Both the position numbers and the translations under genes were made by a program. A stretch of 64,000 nucleotides of DNA from Hepsetus odoe. Taxonomy: Eukaryota > Chordata > Actinopteri > Characiformes > Hepsetidae. Below, one piece after another: positions 22,433-34,889 of this stretch. The notes beneath the pieces were generated by a model. The model saw nothing but the letters and a program-made list of their open reading frames with translations. It made no database searches and was not told the origin of the DNA. Every line of letters begins with the position of its first letter. Position 1 is the stretch's first letter. The DNA lies in contig CM029369.1 in NCBI GenBank assembly GCA_017165825.1, forward strand, positions 5,066,433 through 5,130,432. Reading direction: 5' to 3'.

Positions 22433-22668
22433 TTAAGTGAAAGTGACTACTTGTCATTGTGAAACAAAGTGTAGCACATAGTGAGTCATGACAAAATGCA
22501 AGCTCTGTATTTATCCCACACAAACCATGCAGGTGGGGGTAGCTATATCCAGCGCTAAGGGAGCAGTGATGGGGATGGTACCTTGCTTAAGCCTACTGGT
22601 CTTGGATTTGAATCCATGATCTCCTAATCCTGGGGACTAGTCCCTAACCACTAGGTCACCACTGCCCT
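22433..22668 (-). mobile_element. SINE, near full length
   Basis: GTGAAAGTGACTACTTGTCA tail, GGTACCTTGCTTAAG with a short internal deletion, GGATTTGAATCCATGATC and CTAACCACTAGGTCACCAC head. Confidence 0.9.
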
Positions 22669-22900
22669 GCTTCCATCACTTACAAGCTACATTAGTCTTG
22701 TGACACCACTCCTTCAAATAATCGAAGTTCAGACACTCTGCATGGACTGGCTGATGGACTGGATTTTTCTGCAAACGATCAAGTGCTAAACATTTCAATG
22801 AAACGGTCATGGACTCATTTTTTGAGGTGTTTTTATGGTGTAGATGATGCTTGCTGCCACGGAGTTAAGCAGTGCAGTAAAATATCTGGGAAGTACTCAC

Positions 22901-23032
22901 AGGAGCTGCTGCTGTTGGACGGCACCACTAGGTGATCGGGCCTGACGTTCTTCACAATATCCTGCCAGTGTATGGTGTCAGCATGGCAGAGGAACTTGTT
23001 CTGGTCCACATACACTCCTCCATGTAGAATTT
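22901..23032 (-). CDS. erbb4: ERBB4 exon 4 (end of domain I)
   Basis: This exon encodes the last turns of ligand-binding domain I of ERBB4. The reading frame continues from exon 3 (split Glu codon) as ILHGGVYVDQNKFLC, then ADTIHWQDIVKN, and ends in a serine-rich stretch (SNSSSSC) with an NSS glycosylation sequon. TTCCCCAG precedes 23032 and a perfect GTGAGT donor follows 22901; both junctions are phase 1. It is 132 nt long, one codon shorter than the 135-nt mammalian exon. The missing codon falls in the variable stretch before the serine run, where vertebrate ERBB4 proteins differ, so it looks like ordinary divergence. The exon is single copy in the window. Confidence 0.96.
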
Positions 23033-23179
23033 CTGGGGAAACCAAAAAATGAAAAGTAGATTTGTTACTCAGAGTGAAGAGATCTGATTGCAGTTCTTTG
23101 GAGCAGGTGATCTCCAACTGTTGGATCCTCTATGGCTCCTGCTTCCAAAAGAGACAGGCAAATATAATGAAGTGAAAGC

Positions 23180-23328
23180 TTAGTGAAAGTGACTATACTG
23201 CATTGCAAAACAGCTCACAGTGAAACACAATACAATGTATTCTATGCTTTTAACCTATACACCAGTGCCTAGAGAGCAGTGACATGGACGGTACCTTGCT
23301 CAAGGGTACCTGAGGGTGACCTAACTCC
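23180..23328 (-). mobile_element. SINE, tail and core only
   Basis: GTGAAAGTGACTATACTGCA tail and GACGGTACCTTGCTCAAGGG core; the tRNA head is missing. Confidence 0.85.
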
Positions 23329-26300
23329 TTAAAAGCAAGAAGAGCCACCAAGAGGAGTCAATATTTAAAATGAGAAACTTGCAAAGAGTATGTAGAAATA
23401 AAACCAAAAGGTACTTCCAAAAGCAGGAAGAACAACTGGAGGAACCAGTACTTAAACAGAGGAACCTTCAACGAGAAGAAGGATGAACCACCAATAAAAA
23501 CAAGATGGAGAAACAGCTTAAAAATATGAAAAAAAATCTCTGAGAGAAAGCATAGCATGAAGAGAACCATTAATAGCTCGTTTCCATCAAGAGGAAACCG
23601 GTTCTTGAATCAGTTCCATTCAGGATTCTTTGCGGCTGGATGATTGAGAACCAACCAGTCTTCAGAACCAGCTCACATTTCCATTAGTTTGAAAGTGAAG
23701 TGCTGTAAGTATGATCAATAGAAGAGGGCCTACACAAAAGATGGAAATTAGGAAAAGAACACTTAATGTCATCATAGTTTCATAGTTTTTTATCTCCATG
23801 TTTTAGATTTTAAACCAGTTTACTTCAGAAATAGTGTCCTAACCAGAGCATCCCTGTTGGTGGAAAATGGCTTTGAAAGTTCCTTTTAGAACCATTTTTT
23901 CCCCCCTTTGGCATCGTGCAAGGAACAAAAAGGGAACTTTTTAATAGTCATAATTAAAACATTTCTAGGGCCATTTCTAGTCAAAGCAAAGTGTTGGTTA
24001 CGTAGATCTTTTCTCTCCTTTCAGACTTTTTGAGCTGTATATGTTTGGTTCTGCGGTAAGATCCCCAGAAAACAGAGCTGCTGGGAGACAAACCTACCCA
24101 AAGCCTGGCCCGGTCTGACCTTTTCCACTTGCCTCAGCTCCATATGACTGATGCTCTGTCATAGAGACTAGACAAATCCCCCTCATATTGGTATTATTAA
24201 TAACTTTAATCTGTGTTTTGTTTTTTTGTTTTTTCTGACAGTCCTCTAAGGGACAGGCAGTGACAACAGATGCAATCAGAGAGAAAGAAATAATTACGTT
24301 CCCTGTTGATGCCAAATCCGCCCTGGATTTGAAACTCCGGCACCCAGGATGACAACACTAACTAGTTTGTAATTTCATATTTCATCTGCCGGGAGATGAG
24401 ACGTGCTATCCTTGGCCCTAATATGCATCATACTGTCTCACATGGATCACCGAATTTGGAAAGAAATCAATCTGTTGTTCCCGGGTCCCCCAACCTCCCT
24501 CCCCCTCTCTGGAACATTGACGTCTCAGGTCGGACCCAGCGGACGACACTGAGCATTATGGTCTTAACAATTCTCAGAAAAGTGTCCAGGGGGGTTAATC
24601 CACACACACACACAAAAAAAAAAACAGAGAGGGTTGGGGGTATAGAGCTTATGTCAGATTTGCATTATTTACTGGGTTGGAATTTTCTGTCCCTCCAGAA
24701 GGAGATTAGCTGCCTCTTGGCGAAACAGATGAGACATATTCATGACCGCAGGCTATCAGGAGCTGATAATAGTCCAACAAAAGCTTGATTAAATTGTGCT
24801 CCACGGATGATTGGTAGCGGAGTTATTGTGTCCCCCCCGCTCTCAGTGGGACATCCGAAAAACCTGTCACTCAACAAATAAATTCCTTTCAGCACTCCCG
24901 CCACCGTGCATGCTGGGAGTTCTGACCAGGAGCCTGGCACATCAGGTAAGAAGAGATTTAGCAGAAACACAAACATAGTAAACAACTATTTTTGCAAAAC
25001 CTTTTTGGGTGCAGACTGTTTTATTCATTGATATTAACTGTTAGCATCACCCAGTCAACACAGTCTGTATTGTCCAGGGTTCAGTATTAGGCCCGCTTTT
25101 ATTTTCTTTTTGTTTATTTATTAGAAAACATGCAGCTAACTATCACAGCACAACTAACATTAACATCAAATTATTCAACTTCAATAGATAAACTCAGAGC
25201 CTGCCTGTCTAGTTTCATTAGCTAAATGATGTTAAATGATTTATTTAGTTATTTTTATTTTTACGCAGAAATTCTAAAAGAATTTGGAAACCTAGCTCTA
25301 CAATCAAAAATTACATTTTGAATCTTGATGTAATTTTTGTAAACAAAACAATAAGTTTGAAATTGTAAACTATAAAATAATTAAATGAATTCTTGAAGAT
25401 CTGGATCTTTCTTTGAACAGCAAGATCATAAATTATGTATTAGTTGTCCCACTGTAGTTATTTATAACAATTAAACGATTATTTGTTTCCTTGCTATAAA
25501 TAATTGTTAATTATTTGTAATTGTGATTAATTGTAATTGATGCAAAATGTAAAGCAGGATGAGCTTCATCTAAATGCATGAAAAGTGCTAAGTGCTAATG
25601 TCTATTATTGTCTTTTATTAAAGCTCCAACAAACTCCTCCCACAAGCAAGTTCACATAAAGAGACACTGATTCAACATAAATTGGCCAACCAGTCAAGAC
25701 TATATTTTTCTGGATCAAAAGAGCTCAGGAACTACTTCATTTCTCTCACTATCCCTCTCTCTCTCGATCTCTCCTTCACAATCTTTCTCTCGAGCCTTGC
25801 TGAACCCTCCTTGAAGAAGCCTGCGATCACAGCTCAACACTGTGGGCTGAGTCTCACTGTGACTGGTGGCGCACTTTGGCCAATGGTCAATAATAATGCC
25901 CTGGGCCATGTTCTGTCTGGCAGGAGGACCGGATGTGTTTGACCTGAAAACTTTGATTTCAAAATGTTTAAATGGCCTCAGGCTAGTTCTAAGGGACATT
26001 TACATAGTTCACATTTTGCACCAATCCAACTCAAACAGTGACAGAGCAAAGAAAAAAATAAAAAAAGCTTCCAGACTGGCTTGAGGATCAGAATGATTCA
26101 GGGGAGGATCTTAAGAGAACCTTTCTTTGTGAATTACAAGTGAAACCAATGCCTTCGGGGAACCACAGTTCTTCTATAGCATCCTTTTCCAACAGAGACC
26201 CTGCTACGTTCTGGTTTGGGCACCCTATTGAGTATTTGGACCAAAATAAAGGCCAAAATTAGTGGGCATGTCCTTCTCCATGTTCACAATTGTTATTTAT

Positions 26301-27987
26301 CCCCTCCTCCATTGATTATACATACTTGATTGTCACTGTTTTGCTTTAAACTGATGGAAATGTGGACTGGTTTGTGAGATAGCACCAAGGTTAAAAAAAT
26401 CCTGATTGTAACTGTTGATAGAAAAGGCCTGTCAGTGGATACCCTTAGTGCAACCCTTACTTTTTAGAGTGCAAAGGATGGCAAGAATCCTTAAACTGCT
26501 AAGTCCACTTCTTCTCCATAATAAACCTAGTTCTGTAGAGAACCAATATCGGTTCTTTAGACGTTGCTCAATGCCACTCTGTATAAGAAGTGCGAGGCTC
26601 TTCCGGCAGCTCTTCAGTAGACCTTAACTGGTGGAATATTAGTGTTAAAGGTCATCAAGTCTTCTGATGATGTTCTGAAATGTAAAAGTGGTCCAAATGG
26701 AGGATAAAAGGGAAAAGCTTTCAATTAGTGCATTCAATAATCAGCAGCCATCGCAGGTCCCATGGGTGAGAAACACTCTTTCTTATTCTCTCCCTCTCAT
26801 GCACTTACTTTAAATTAGAGCTCGCCAGCTCTACACCCCTACCCCAAACACAGCAGACAGGAAAAATAATCAGAAACGAAGGAAAGCAGAACAGATGTAT
26901 GCAGGCTATCACAGCAAGGGCAAACGCAGGCTGTGTTTTAAACGAGTGAATTATATTCAGCTCTGCTGGATGGAGAACACCTCTGCCATACACCACGTGA
27001 ATTGAAAATAAAGGTGTTTCATGACATTACTCCACTATATTGGAAACCACCTTCAGGTTCCACTCTTGGACCACTTTATGGGCTCAACTCCTGTTGAGGA
27101 GTGCATCCCATTCATTGCTGCCCAGCCTCTTCCTTTCATCAATGGCCAGTTTCTGACCAAATGACCACTGCTGTCCAAATATTATTGGTGTCTTCAGCAC
27201 AGCGATTAGACTGACATTGAAGCAGCCCTGGATGGAGGCCTAGAAGGTGGCTAACACAAGCTGCTGTTCTTCTTTTTGCCTTTTTGTTTCTTTCTATACC
27301 GTCCTTCTCAGCTTTCACTTATGCTTATTTTTAACTTCACACTTCCACATGAGAACAGTTACTATATCCTCTTGCACCAGCCTAGCATGACCATCAGCTC
27401 TTGCTCACCATGTGACCCTCAACCATCTCTGCATCAAGGATTTTGGAAATATGTTTTCTTAGTCAGATTCCACCAACTTATTGAATACAAATCTGTTTAG
27501 TTCACACTGCTTGTCTTTGCTCACTCCTATTTCACTATCAGGAAATAAAGGTACTGTGCAGATACGTTTTGTTTACTAAGGTACAGAACAAGATAAACGT
27601 TTCCTCAATTGGAAAAAATGGTCCTCGAAGAGCACCATTTGATTTGTTCCTTTTCTTTATTTTTAAAGCAAACAGTAAAATAGAGAATCTGGAGTTGGCG
27701 TAGGGTGTACAGAGTCACTCCACCTTAAATATATACACCAGTGGTGGAATTATGTTCTCTTTTCAGTGGTACTTAAGGGCCATCCTTGAGGGGACCAACC
27801 CAGTGATGGGAGAGTTACCGACTCATTTGACCCATTTCAATGAAAAAGCAGCTTTCCAAAGGGTTAAACCCACTTTAGGGGTTCAACATGTGATTTTGAG
27901 AGTAGTTTTAAGATGAAATCATTATTTATAACCTTCTTTTCATACCCAGGGAGATACTCTGATGGCCACCCTTAAGAAATAGCACAT

Positions 27988-28202
27988 AATGAAAGCGAAA
28001 TTGACTACCTCTCTTTGTGAATACACAGTTAACCACAACTGTGTATATGTTTTATCCACACACACGTGCAGTAATGGGTGCCCAAGGCGCAGTGTTGGGG
28101 ATGATACATTGTTCAAGGGCACCAAATGGCAACATACTGGTCCAGGATTCAAACCCACAGCCTTCTGATCCTGGAGCCTAACCACCAGACCACCGCTACC
28201 CC
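27988..28202 (-). mobile_element. SINE, diverged
   Basis: GAAAGCGAAATTGACTACC tail, CATTGTTCAAGGGCACC core, GGATTCAAACCCACAGCC and CTAACCACCAGACCACCG head. Confidence 0.85.
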
Positions 28203-28524
28203 ATGTTACTTCATGTTAACAGAAAACTATGATGTTTTTTCTTAGAGTGAATTGAATCTTCCTACATCCTTGATTTTTTTTTTTTTTTTCCCCCAAGTTT
28301 TCTGGATCCTCTGTTGCCATTTCTCTTCATTCATGAGTTAAATTGGTCCACAGAACTGTAACCCCCGGGAGCAATAGCCAGCACTAATATAATACTAACA
28401 CCCCGCACCACACTGCCCCACACTGCGCTACAGCCAGCCAGTAAGGCTTATTCACCAGAGGAGCACAAATTAGCTGTGACTCCCCAGCATGCTCTCTGAA
28501 TGCCTAATGCTCACCTGTCCATAC

Positions 28525-28557
28525 ACACACACACACACACATACACACACACACACG
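28525..28557. repeat. (CA)16 microsatellite
   Basis: CA run with one TA interruption. Confidence 0.95.
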
Positions 28558-28853
28558 CAGGCCACTGAAATGTCAAAAAAAGGTCAAAAATGGCCATTTC
28601 TGACTTTTGTGCTTGAGTTTAGTTTGACATTAAAAAGATTGAACAAATGTAAGATTTTATTCGTTATTTCAGTGTCAGTGAAAAGGAGAGATAAGGATAA
28701 TAATCATCCTTGTTCCCCAAACAGAATGCAGTTACTTTTGCTCAAATTCTCACTTAATTTTCTGCCCAAATTAAATGCTTTAAAATGGTGGTTGTAATAT
28801 AGTGTTGATGGGGGTCAGAGGGTAACCTCTGCACCATTTAAGGTGGAATGGAC

Positions 28854-28972
28854 CTGGGGAGCGATGAGGATGGACAGGATTAGAAATGATGCTCAGGTTG
28901 GTGAAGACAAAATCAGAGAGGCGAGATTCCGTTGGTTTGGGCATGTTCGGAGTAGATATGAGGCTTAAATCA
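28854..28972 (+). mobile_element. RTE-like LINE end, first of a partial tandem
   Basis: GAGGATGGACAGGATTAGAA, GACAAAATCAGAGAGGCGAG and GGTTTGGGCATGTTCGGAGT. It is truncated and followed by a second, longer copy in the same orientation. Confidence 0.7.
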
Positions 28973-29300
28973 GGAAAGGATGTTGAAGACCTGGAGGTGT
29001 CAGAGTTAAAGATGCTGAGATTTTTGTTGGGTGCGATGAGGATGTACAGGATTAGAAATGAGTATATAAGAGGGACAGTTCAGGTTGGACGTTCTGGAGA
29101 CAAAGTTAGAGAAGCAAGGTTGCGTTGGCTTGGACATGATCAGAGAAGAGATGAGGATTATATTGGAAGGAGGATGTTGAAGATGGAGCTGCCAGGAAAG
29201 AGGAGAAGAGGAAGACCAAAGTGGAGGTTTATGGACGTGGTGAGAGAGGACACGCAGGTGGTTGATTTGAAGGAGTAAGATGCAGAGGATGGGAAGAAAT
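28973..29300 (+). mobile_element. RTE-like LINE 3' end
   Basis: An open stretch translates to MYRIRNEYIRGTVQVGRSGD, then EARLRWLGHDQRRDEDYIG, RRMLKMELPGKRRRGRPKW and RFMDVVREDTQVV. This is a typical LINE ORF2 C-terminal tail; no RT or endonuclease domain is present. Confidence 0.82.
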
Positions 29301-30107
29301 GGCAACTGAATGACTATTGTCAAATTATGCAGGAACTTCAATCTAATTCATCACTGCTAAGCTGCATAGCTCAACAACATTATGGCCTTTGTGATAGAAA
29401 ATGGCCAAAAAAGTGCACATCGTTTGAGTCCTACACCCTTAAACCGATGCACTTGAATTGTCACCTGATCTCATCTGTTTCGCTCACGTTCGCCGAGAGT
29501 GCAGATCATTCTGGAAGTCAATATAAGCTCCCTGTGAGAAACGCTCATTAATAATCCTGCCTGTTGTGCATGATGGCCACCTCAGTGATGTGCCAGTCAC
29601 TGTCAGCCATTTGGCAAGTATAGAAGAGTGTGGTGACACACGCTGGGCGAGGAACGAGACATGGCAGCCTGTGCCAACCTCCCCCCATCCCAGCTAGGCA
29701 AACATGTAATCCGCCCTCCATCCATCAAAGTCAGGCTTGGTGTCATATATCTGAGCTCCTAGGCCATGTTGCCCAGGAGACTGTGTCTGAGAAAAGAAAA
29801 CACACACAGACAGCGCGATGAGCAAAGCTGAGAAAACAAAGGAAAAGAGTCGGAGGGGTGTCCTCCCTGGAGGAAAAGATGGGAGAAAACCATCAATAAA
29901 ACACAACAGGCCACTGGAGTGAGAAAAACAAACCCTTTAGGTCGGAGGTGTGTTTCCACCTCTCTGAGTAATCCCAGCAATCTCCACGTGTGTGAAGGTT
30001 TTCCTGCTCTTTTCCTGGGAGAATCCTGAACTACAGGACTGCAGGCCAGACCACACTTCTGACTGGCATCTGAAAAGACTGTTTATAGAGTCTTAACACT
30101 GATGAAA

Positions 30108-30358
30108 AGGCAGGAGGCGGAGCTGGAGGTGTCAGAGTGAAAGACGCTGAGATTTTCGTTGGGTGTGACGAAGATGGACAGGATTAGAAATGAGTACATT
30201 AGTGGGACAGCTCAGGTTGGACGGTTTGGAGACAAAGTTAGAGAAGCACGGTTGCGTTTATGGACGTGGTGAGAGAGGACATGCAGGTGGTCGGTGTGAA
30301 ATGGGAACCGATAATTCGCTATGGCGAGCCCTAAACGGAAGCAGCCGAAAGAAGAAGA
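30108..30358 (+). mobile_element. RTE-like LINE 3' end, internally deleted
   Basis: GAGGTGTCAGAGTGAAAGAC-like start, GGAGACAAAGTTAGAGAAGC, then a jump from CGTTGCG to TTTATGGACGTGGTGAGAGA, and a 3' end GCCCTAAACGGAAGCAGCCG. Confidence 0.75.
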
Positions 30359-30424
30359 AAGAATCACAGGAGGACGATGCATATTGGAAGAACAGCACAA
30401 ACAGTACAAACTTCTGTAGAGCTA

Positions 30425-30695
30425 AAAACTTTGTGGGTAGTGAGAAGATCCTGGGTTTGATTCCCAGTCGGGGCGGTCCAGGTCCTTTCTATGTAGAGTG
30501 GACATGTTCTCCGTATGTCTGTGTGTGTTTCCTCCAGATGCTCAGGTTTCCTCTCTCCATCCAAAGACCCGGACATCAGGTGGATTGGAGATGAAAAATT
30601 GCCCCCTGGGTGTGAGTGTGTGTGTCTGTCCAGGGTGTTTCTCAAATGTTCTAACTCAGAGAGCTGAGATAGAGTCCAGCTCTGAAAATGGGTGG
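30425..30695 (+). repeat. Dispersed repeat, 'TTTCCTCC..TGTCCAGGGTG' type
   Basis: GGTTTGATTCCCAGTCGGGG, GGACATGTTCTCCGTATGTC, GTGTTTCCTCCAGATGCTCA and TGTCCAGGGTGTTTCTCAA. Confidence 0.55.
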
Positions 30696-30829
30696 GTGAG
30701 ACAAAAGCCTCTTCCTCCAAAACGTTGTCCCTTCTAAAACTCTTGCCATCCCTTTGTCCTTAATAATATAAAATTAAAAAATAAGAAAGTCTGGCAATAT
30801 ATATAAATTTATATAATTTGTCATTTTTT

Positions 30830-31215
30830 AAAATCATAGTTGGATTCAGCTAACTTAAACGGCCATAAATGAGTCGAGTCATGAGCTCATTCATGCAGTA
30901 ACACATCAAACTGCCCATCTCAGACGCAGGACCATCACGGCCAACCTTACAGCCATTAACAGCATCATAAACAAATTAAAGTCATAAACCCATCTGCATT
31001 ATCGAGCATTTAAAAAAGCCCAACAAAACGGCCACTCGGCCATGCTCGGCTGCAGAATTAAGACAGTAATATGACCATCTTTCCATTAATATCACATCCA
31101 AGGTCGGGCGACAGAGCCCCTCTCGTAAATCCAGAGGTGGCTTTTTTAATGGCCCCACCACTTCACTGGGTATAAAACACAGGGCGACTCCATTATAATG
31201 TAATTGCACTTTTTA
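30830..31215. other. Candidate conserved noncoding stretch
   Basis: This stretch is repeat-free and of even composition, with several homeodomain-type TAAT/ATTA cores and runs such as CCATTAATATCACATCC and CCATTATAATG. I call it only because it stands out from the repeat-rich surroundings; no alignment was possible. Confidence 0.2.
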
Positions 31216-31297
31216 TGTATTTAACTACTGACCTGAAAAGAACAACTGCATTCATTTAAATGCAGCAAAGCCCTTTATGAATGGGGGAGGGGTGGAG

Positions 31298-31345
31298 TGG
31301 GGTGTGTGTGTGTGTATTTACTGGGGATTCTTGATCATGTGTGGG

Positions 31346-31380
<35 letters not shown>

Positions 31381-31434
31381 AAGGGATCAAGGGATGTCCA
31401 TTCTCTGAGGAGATGTGTGTGTGTGTGTGTGTCC
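31298..31434. repeat. Three clustered GT tracts
   Basis: GT runs at 31298-31314, 31349-31377 and 31412-31431. Confidence 0.93.
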
Positions 31435-31645
31435 TGAGATCCTGCGGTCCTGTGCATCCAGGAGAGATGAATGAGCGAAGACAGTGAAGAGGGAGTGGAC
31501 ACAGTAAGAAAGATGATGGAGTTGGTATGTTCTCCCAGGGAGGCCAGGGAGCCTCCTCAAAAAAGAGGACATTCACTGACTCTATTCAGTCCTGTCTCCT
31601 GATTGGTGGAAGGAACGTCCCCTTGTGCTCAGAACCGCTGTCTTA

Positions 31646-31853
31646 AGTGAATGTGAAAGTGACTATTTACCATTGTGAAACCCCGCACATTAAAAACACA
31701 GCAAAACATGACCTCTGCTTTTCACCCACATGCACTGCGCAGCAATATCCAGAGTCCGGGGAGCGGTGATTGGCGTGGTACCTTGCTCAAGGGTACCTCA
31801 GGGCAACCTACTGATCTGGGATTTGTCCCTAAACACTAAACCACCGCTGTCCC
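31646..31853 (-). mobile_element. SINE with short deletion in head
   Basis: GTGAAAGTGACTATTTACCA tail, GGTACCTTGCTCAAGGGTAC core and CTAAACACTAAACCACCG head. It is followed directly by an L2-like fragment. Confidence 0.87.
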
Positions 31854-31925
31854 ACCTGTCTTCTGAAGACCCACCTGTTTGAGGAGTTGCTGACTTCAAT
31901 CTTAGACACTGTAAATGTAAACGAG
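31854..31925 (+). mobile_element. L2-like LINE ORF2 C-terminus fragment
   Basis: It translates as LKTHLFEELL-like sequence from CTGAAGACCCACCTGTTTGA, the usual end of L2/Rex-type LINE ORF2 proteins. It is very short. Confidence 0.5.
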
Positions 31926-32851
31926 TTGCCAGAGTCTTTCCGAAAGGCAGCAGGACACCCTGGACACATCACAGGGCAAACACATGGAAACACTCACACA
32001 CAGTCACACCCAGGAAACAACCCAGCATTTCGAGTCCACCTGATGTCTTCAGGCTGAGGGAGAAAACCAGTTCTCCTGGAGGAACCAGTCACAGAAAAAC
32101 AAGGAGTGGCAAACTCCATAAAGAAGGGACGGTCAACAGCGCCAACCGCTGCGAAAGGCCGCCCGTGTCTGTATACGCTCCCTGTGTAAACACCCCTCCA
32201 TCCCTTCTGCGTCCAGAGTGTTGTGTGTTTGTGTTTATTCAGCGCACACCTACAGCATGAAATGCCGTTACGCTCATCTCACTTCATTTTTTTGGTTGTT
32301 TTTTTTCTTGTTACAGGCAGAGTAGCTTTTTCAGATCCACATTCATCACTTCCTGTTTTTTATGTGTAATTATATCAGGATGCAGCAATTACATCGGTAA
32401 AACCGGACTTGAGATACAAGGTTTTAAAATCACATGGATTTAGAAGCTGTGACATTTTTGTAGCAGTGCTGTTAATGCATGTTTTTAACTAAAACATTAT
32501 AACTAAAAATAGAAATATAACTCCATAATATGGATAGGATCATTAATTATAGGATATAATAGGATTATTAATTGATTTATGTATTTATTTATTCATTTAT
32601 AATATAATCCCAGGCTTTAAACTCTTTTTTGTAATAAATGGTGTTTCTCTGAGTCTGTAAACCTGATGTCCGACTTTCCGATCTACCTGCATTTTCCTTG
32701 TATGTCACTGTTACCTCATTAATGCTTTACTGAATTAAACTAATCTGAATCGTGATTTGAGTGGAAGGAGTTTCAAGATGCACTGAACGATCCTCGAAAT
32801 GGTCTCGCAGGAAAGCAGGTTTTAAATGCTGGAAAAAAACAATTGACTTGG

Positions 32852-33037
32852 CAGCATGGCAGTGTGACCTACTGGTGAACAACAAGGCCAGAACAGTAGG
32901 TTGCCTTGATCAAGGTACCGTTCCCATCACTGCTCCCCAGGTGCTGGATATGGCTGCCCATTGCTGCAAGGTGTGCATTTCGTTGTGGTTTGCTGTTTGT
33001 TGTGTCTTTACGATGACAGTCACTTTCACTTTCACTT
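32852..33037 (+). mobile_element. SINE, plus strand, damaged head
   Basis: TCAAGGTACCGTTCCCATCA core, GCATTTCGTTGTGGTTTGCT and CAGTCACTTTCACTTTC tail. Confidence 0.85.
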
Positions 33038-33216
33038 CTCTTTAAATTCATCCGAACCAAGGCCCCTCTAGATGGAGCCTGACATGTTGTTTGCCGGCAG
33101 ACAGTGGAGGGACAAAGAGCCTAATAACTCCTGAAAAGAAATGACAGCAGGAATATATATAACAGACAGGAGGAGCGGGGAAATAAATCTCAGTCAAATC
33201 CCACCAAGGCTGACGT

Positions 33217-33446
33217 AAAAAAAAAAAAAAAAAAAAAAAAAAAGTTACAACAAATGAAAAATGGGAGAGAAAAACAGGATCCGCGGAGAGCAGTTTTTAT
33301 TGGCAAATGGTATAAAAGAAAATGTCACGATGACTGTATGAAATATAAGCTTTAGGAGGGTCCAAGAAATATGGAGGTGAAGAACTGTGGAGAACTGTTA
33401 ACCACCAGATACCCAGGTTTCCCTAAATCAGGACCAAAACCTCTGT

Positions 33447-33495
<49 letters not shown>

Positions 33496-33598
33496 AAATT
33501 GTATGTTAATATGAGACTGAGTAAATATGTGACTGAGTGCATCACAGATGCATTATAGAGCCTTCTGCCTGTGTGTGTGTGTGTGTTTGTGTGTGTGG
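33217..33598. repeat. A26 run and GT tracts
   Basis: Poly(A) at 33217-33243, GT at 33443-33492 and 33569-33597. Confidence 0.93.
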
Positions 33599-34159
33599 GT
33601 GTAAATGACTGCGTGCTTCTCCATGACAAACTGAAGGACTAAGACCTGTTGGGAGTGTCACCCACCAGCCACCTCCCCTCCCGGCTCCTCCGTGGTGGTA
33701 ATTGCGTTTAAAGCTGGCTGATTAAATTTGGCCATCCTTCCTGCAATTGTTTCCTATGAATCTTTATGAAAAATGGCTCAGATTAAAGCATTACAGAATT
33801 ATCCAGAGCAGGGAGCATCTGGGTATTTATTTGAAGAGAATGCAGAAGCAGAAATAGAAGGCTGGACTGGAAACCAGTGCGAGAGAAGACGGGAGACTGC
33901 GGGAGAGTAGGGACTGTACTGTTTGTAGCCTGAGCAAGAGTAACCTCTGAATCATGACACTATCTGAGGCGAGTGCTGAGTAAGCCAGGCAGCAAACAGC
34001 AGAAAAAGAATAATAAAAATTATTATAATTATTATCATTTGTCACTCTTAGTGCTGAAAAATGCAGCCTGTCGGTGGGAAGGGCAGATTCTAATCTTTCA
34101 GTGGAGTTCACTTGGTATTTAAGAAGACGAAAGTTTGTTACAATTAGTTTCTGCTGTTG

Positions 34160-34458
34160 GCCGGTACGATGGTACTGGGTTTTATTCTCAGGCGGGACGG
34201 TCTGGGTCCTTTTTGTGTGGAGTTTGCATGTTCTCCTCGTGTGTGTTCCTTCCAGGAGCTCTGGGTTCCTTCCATTGCCCAAAGCCAAGCAGCTGGGGTG
34301 GAATGGAGATGCTAAAATGCCCACTGTGTGTGTGTGTGATTCCTGCAATGGACTGGTGATCTGTCCAGAGTGTGTCCTCACCTTTCACCCTGTGATAGCT
34401 GGGACAGACTCCAGCACCGCCTACGACCCTAATCAGAACAAGCGGCTCAGAAAATGAG
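34160..34458 (+). repeat. Dispersed repeat, same type, longest copy
   Basis: GGTTTTATTCTCAGGCGGGA, GTGGAGTTTGCATGTTCTCC, GGGACAGACTCCAGCACCGC and AACAAGCGGCTCAGAAAATG. Confidence 0.6.
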
Positions 34459-34747
34459 TGAGAGTGAGTAAAAATACTGCATAAATATTTGTCAGCATCA
34501 AAACTGCTGTGAGGTTCAATCATCAGGATGTAAATTAAGACATTCACAGTGACCTGTTGTGAAATGTGCCACTTTTGAAAAGTGCCTGCTTCAGAATTGC
34601 TTATAGTTATTATAGTAATTGCTTATAGCTACCAGACACTCTTTTACAAATTGGAGACTGTAAGAAAAATTAATTTAAAAAAAAGTTATATTCAATTAAA
34701 TTATAATCACGGTAACCTATATGCACAAACCCATGTATATATAAAAT

Positions 34748-34868
34748 CTGAGGAGGAGGAGGAGGAAGCAGAAGAAGAAGAAGAAGAAGAAGAAGCAGAA
34801 GAAGCAGAAGAAGCAGAAGCAGAAGCAGAAGAAGAAGAAGAAGAAGAATTATTATTATTATTATTAAT
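34748..34868. repeat. GAG/GAA/GCA trinucleotide run
   Basis: GAGGAG, then GAA with interspersed GCA, then TTA. It precedes an L2-like LINE end. Confidence 0.95.
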
Positions 34869-34889
34869 ACTATTGCTGTATAATTTGTT

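Larger units (their letters stand above)
15583..22900 (-). other. erbb4: ERBB4 intron 4 (7.3 kb)
   Basis: In transcript order the intron holds a SINE (22433-22668), an AT-rich stretch with nothing recognised, the U2-SINE chimera, two more SINEs, nothing recognised in 18341-19330, a SINE with an AAT microsatellite, an AT-rich stretch at 17150-17970, and the minisatellite that runs to the exon 5 acceptor. Confidence 0.9.

Noticed and set aside
23572..23970. hAT-like non-autonomous element
   Set aside because: Phrases such as GGAAACCGGTTCTTG recall known MITEs, but I could not find matching terminal inverted repeats.
33827..34381. 184-codon minus-strand ORF
   Set aside because: It is antisense to a dispersed repeat (34160-34458) and lacks family motifs.
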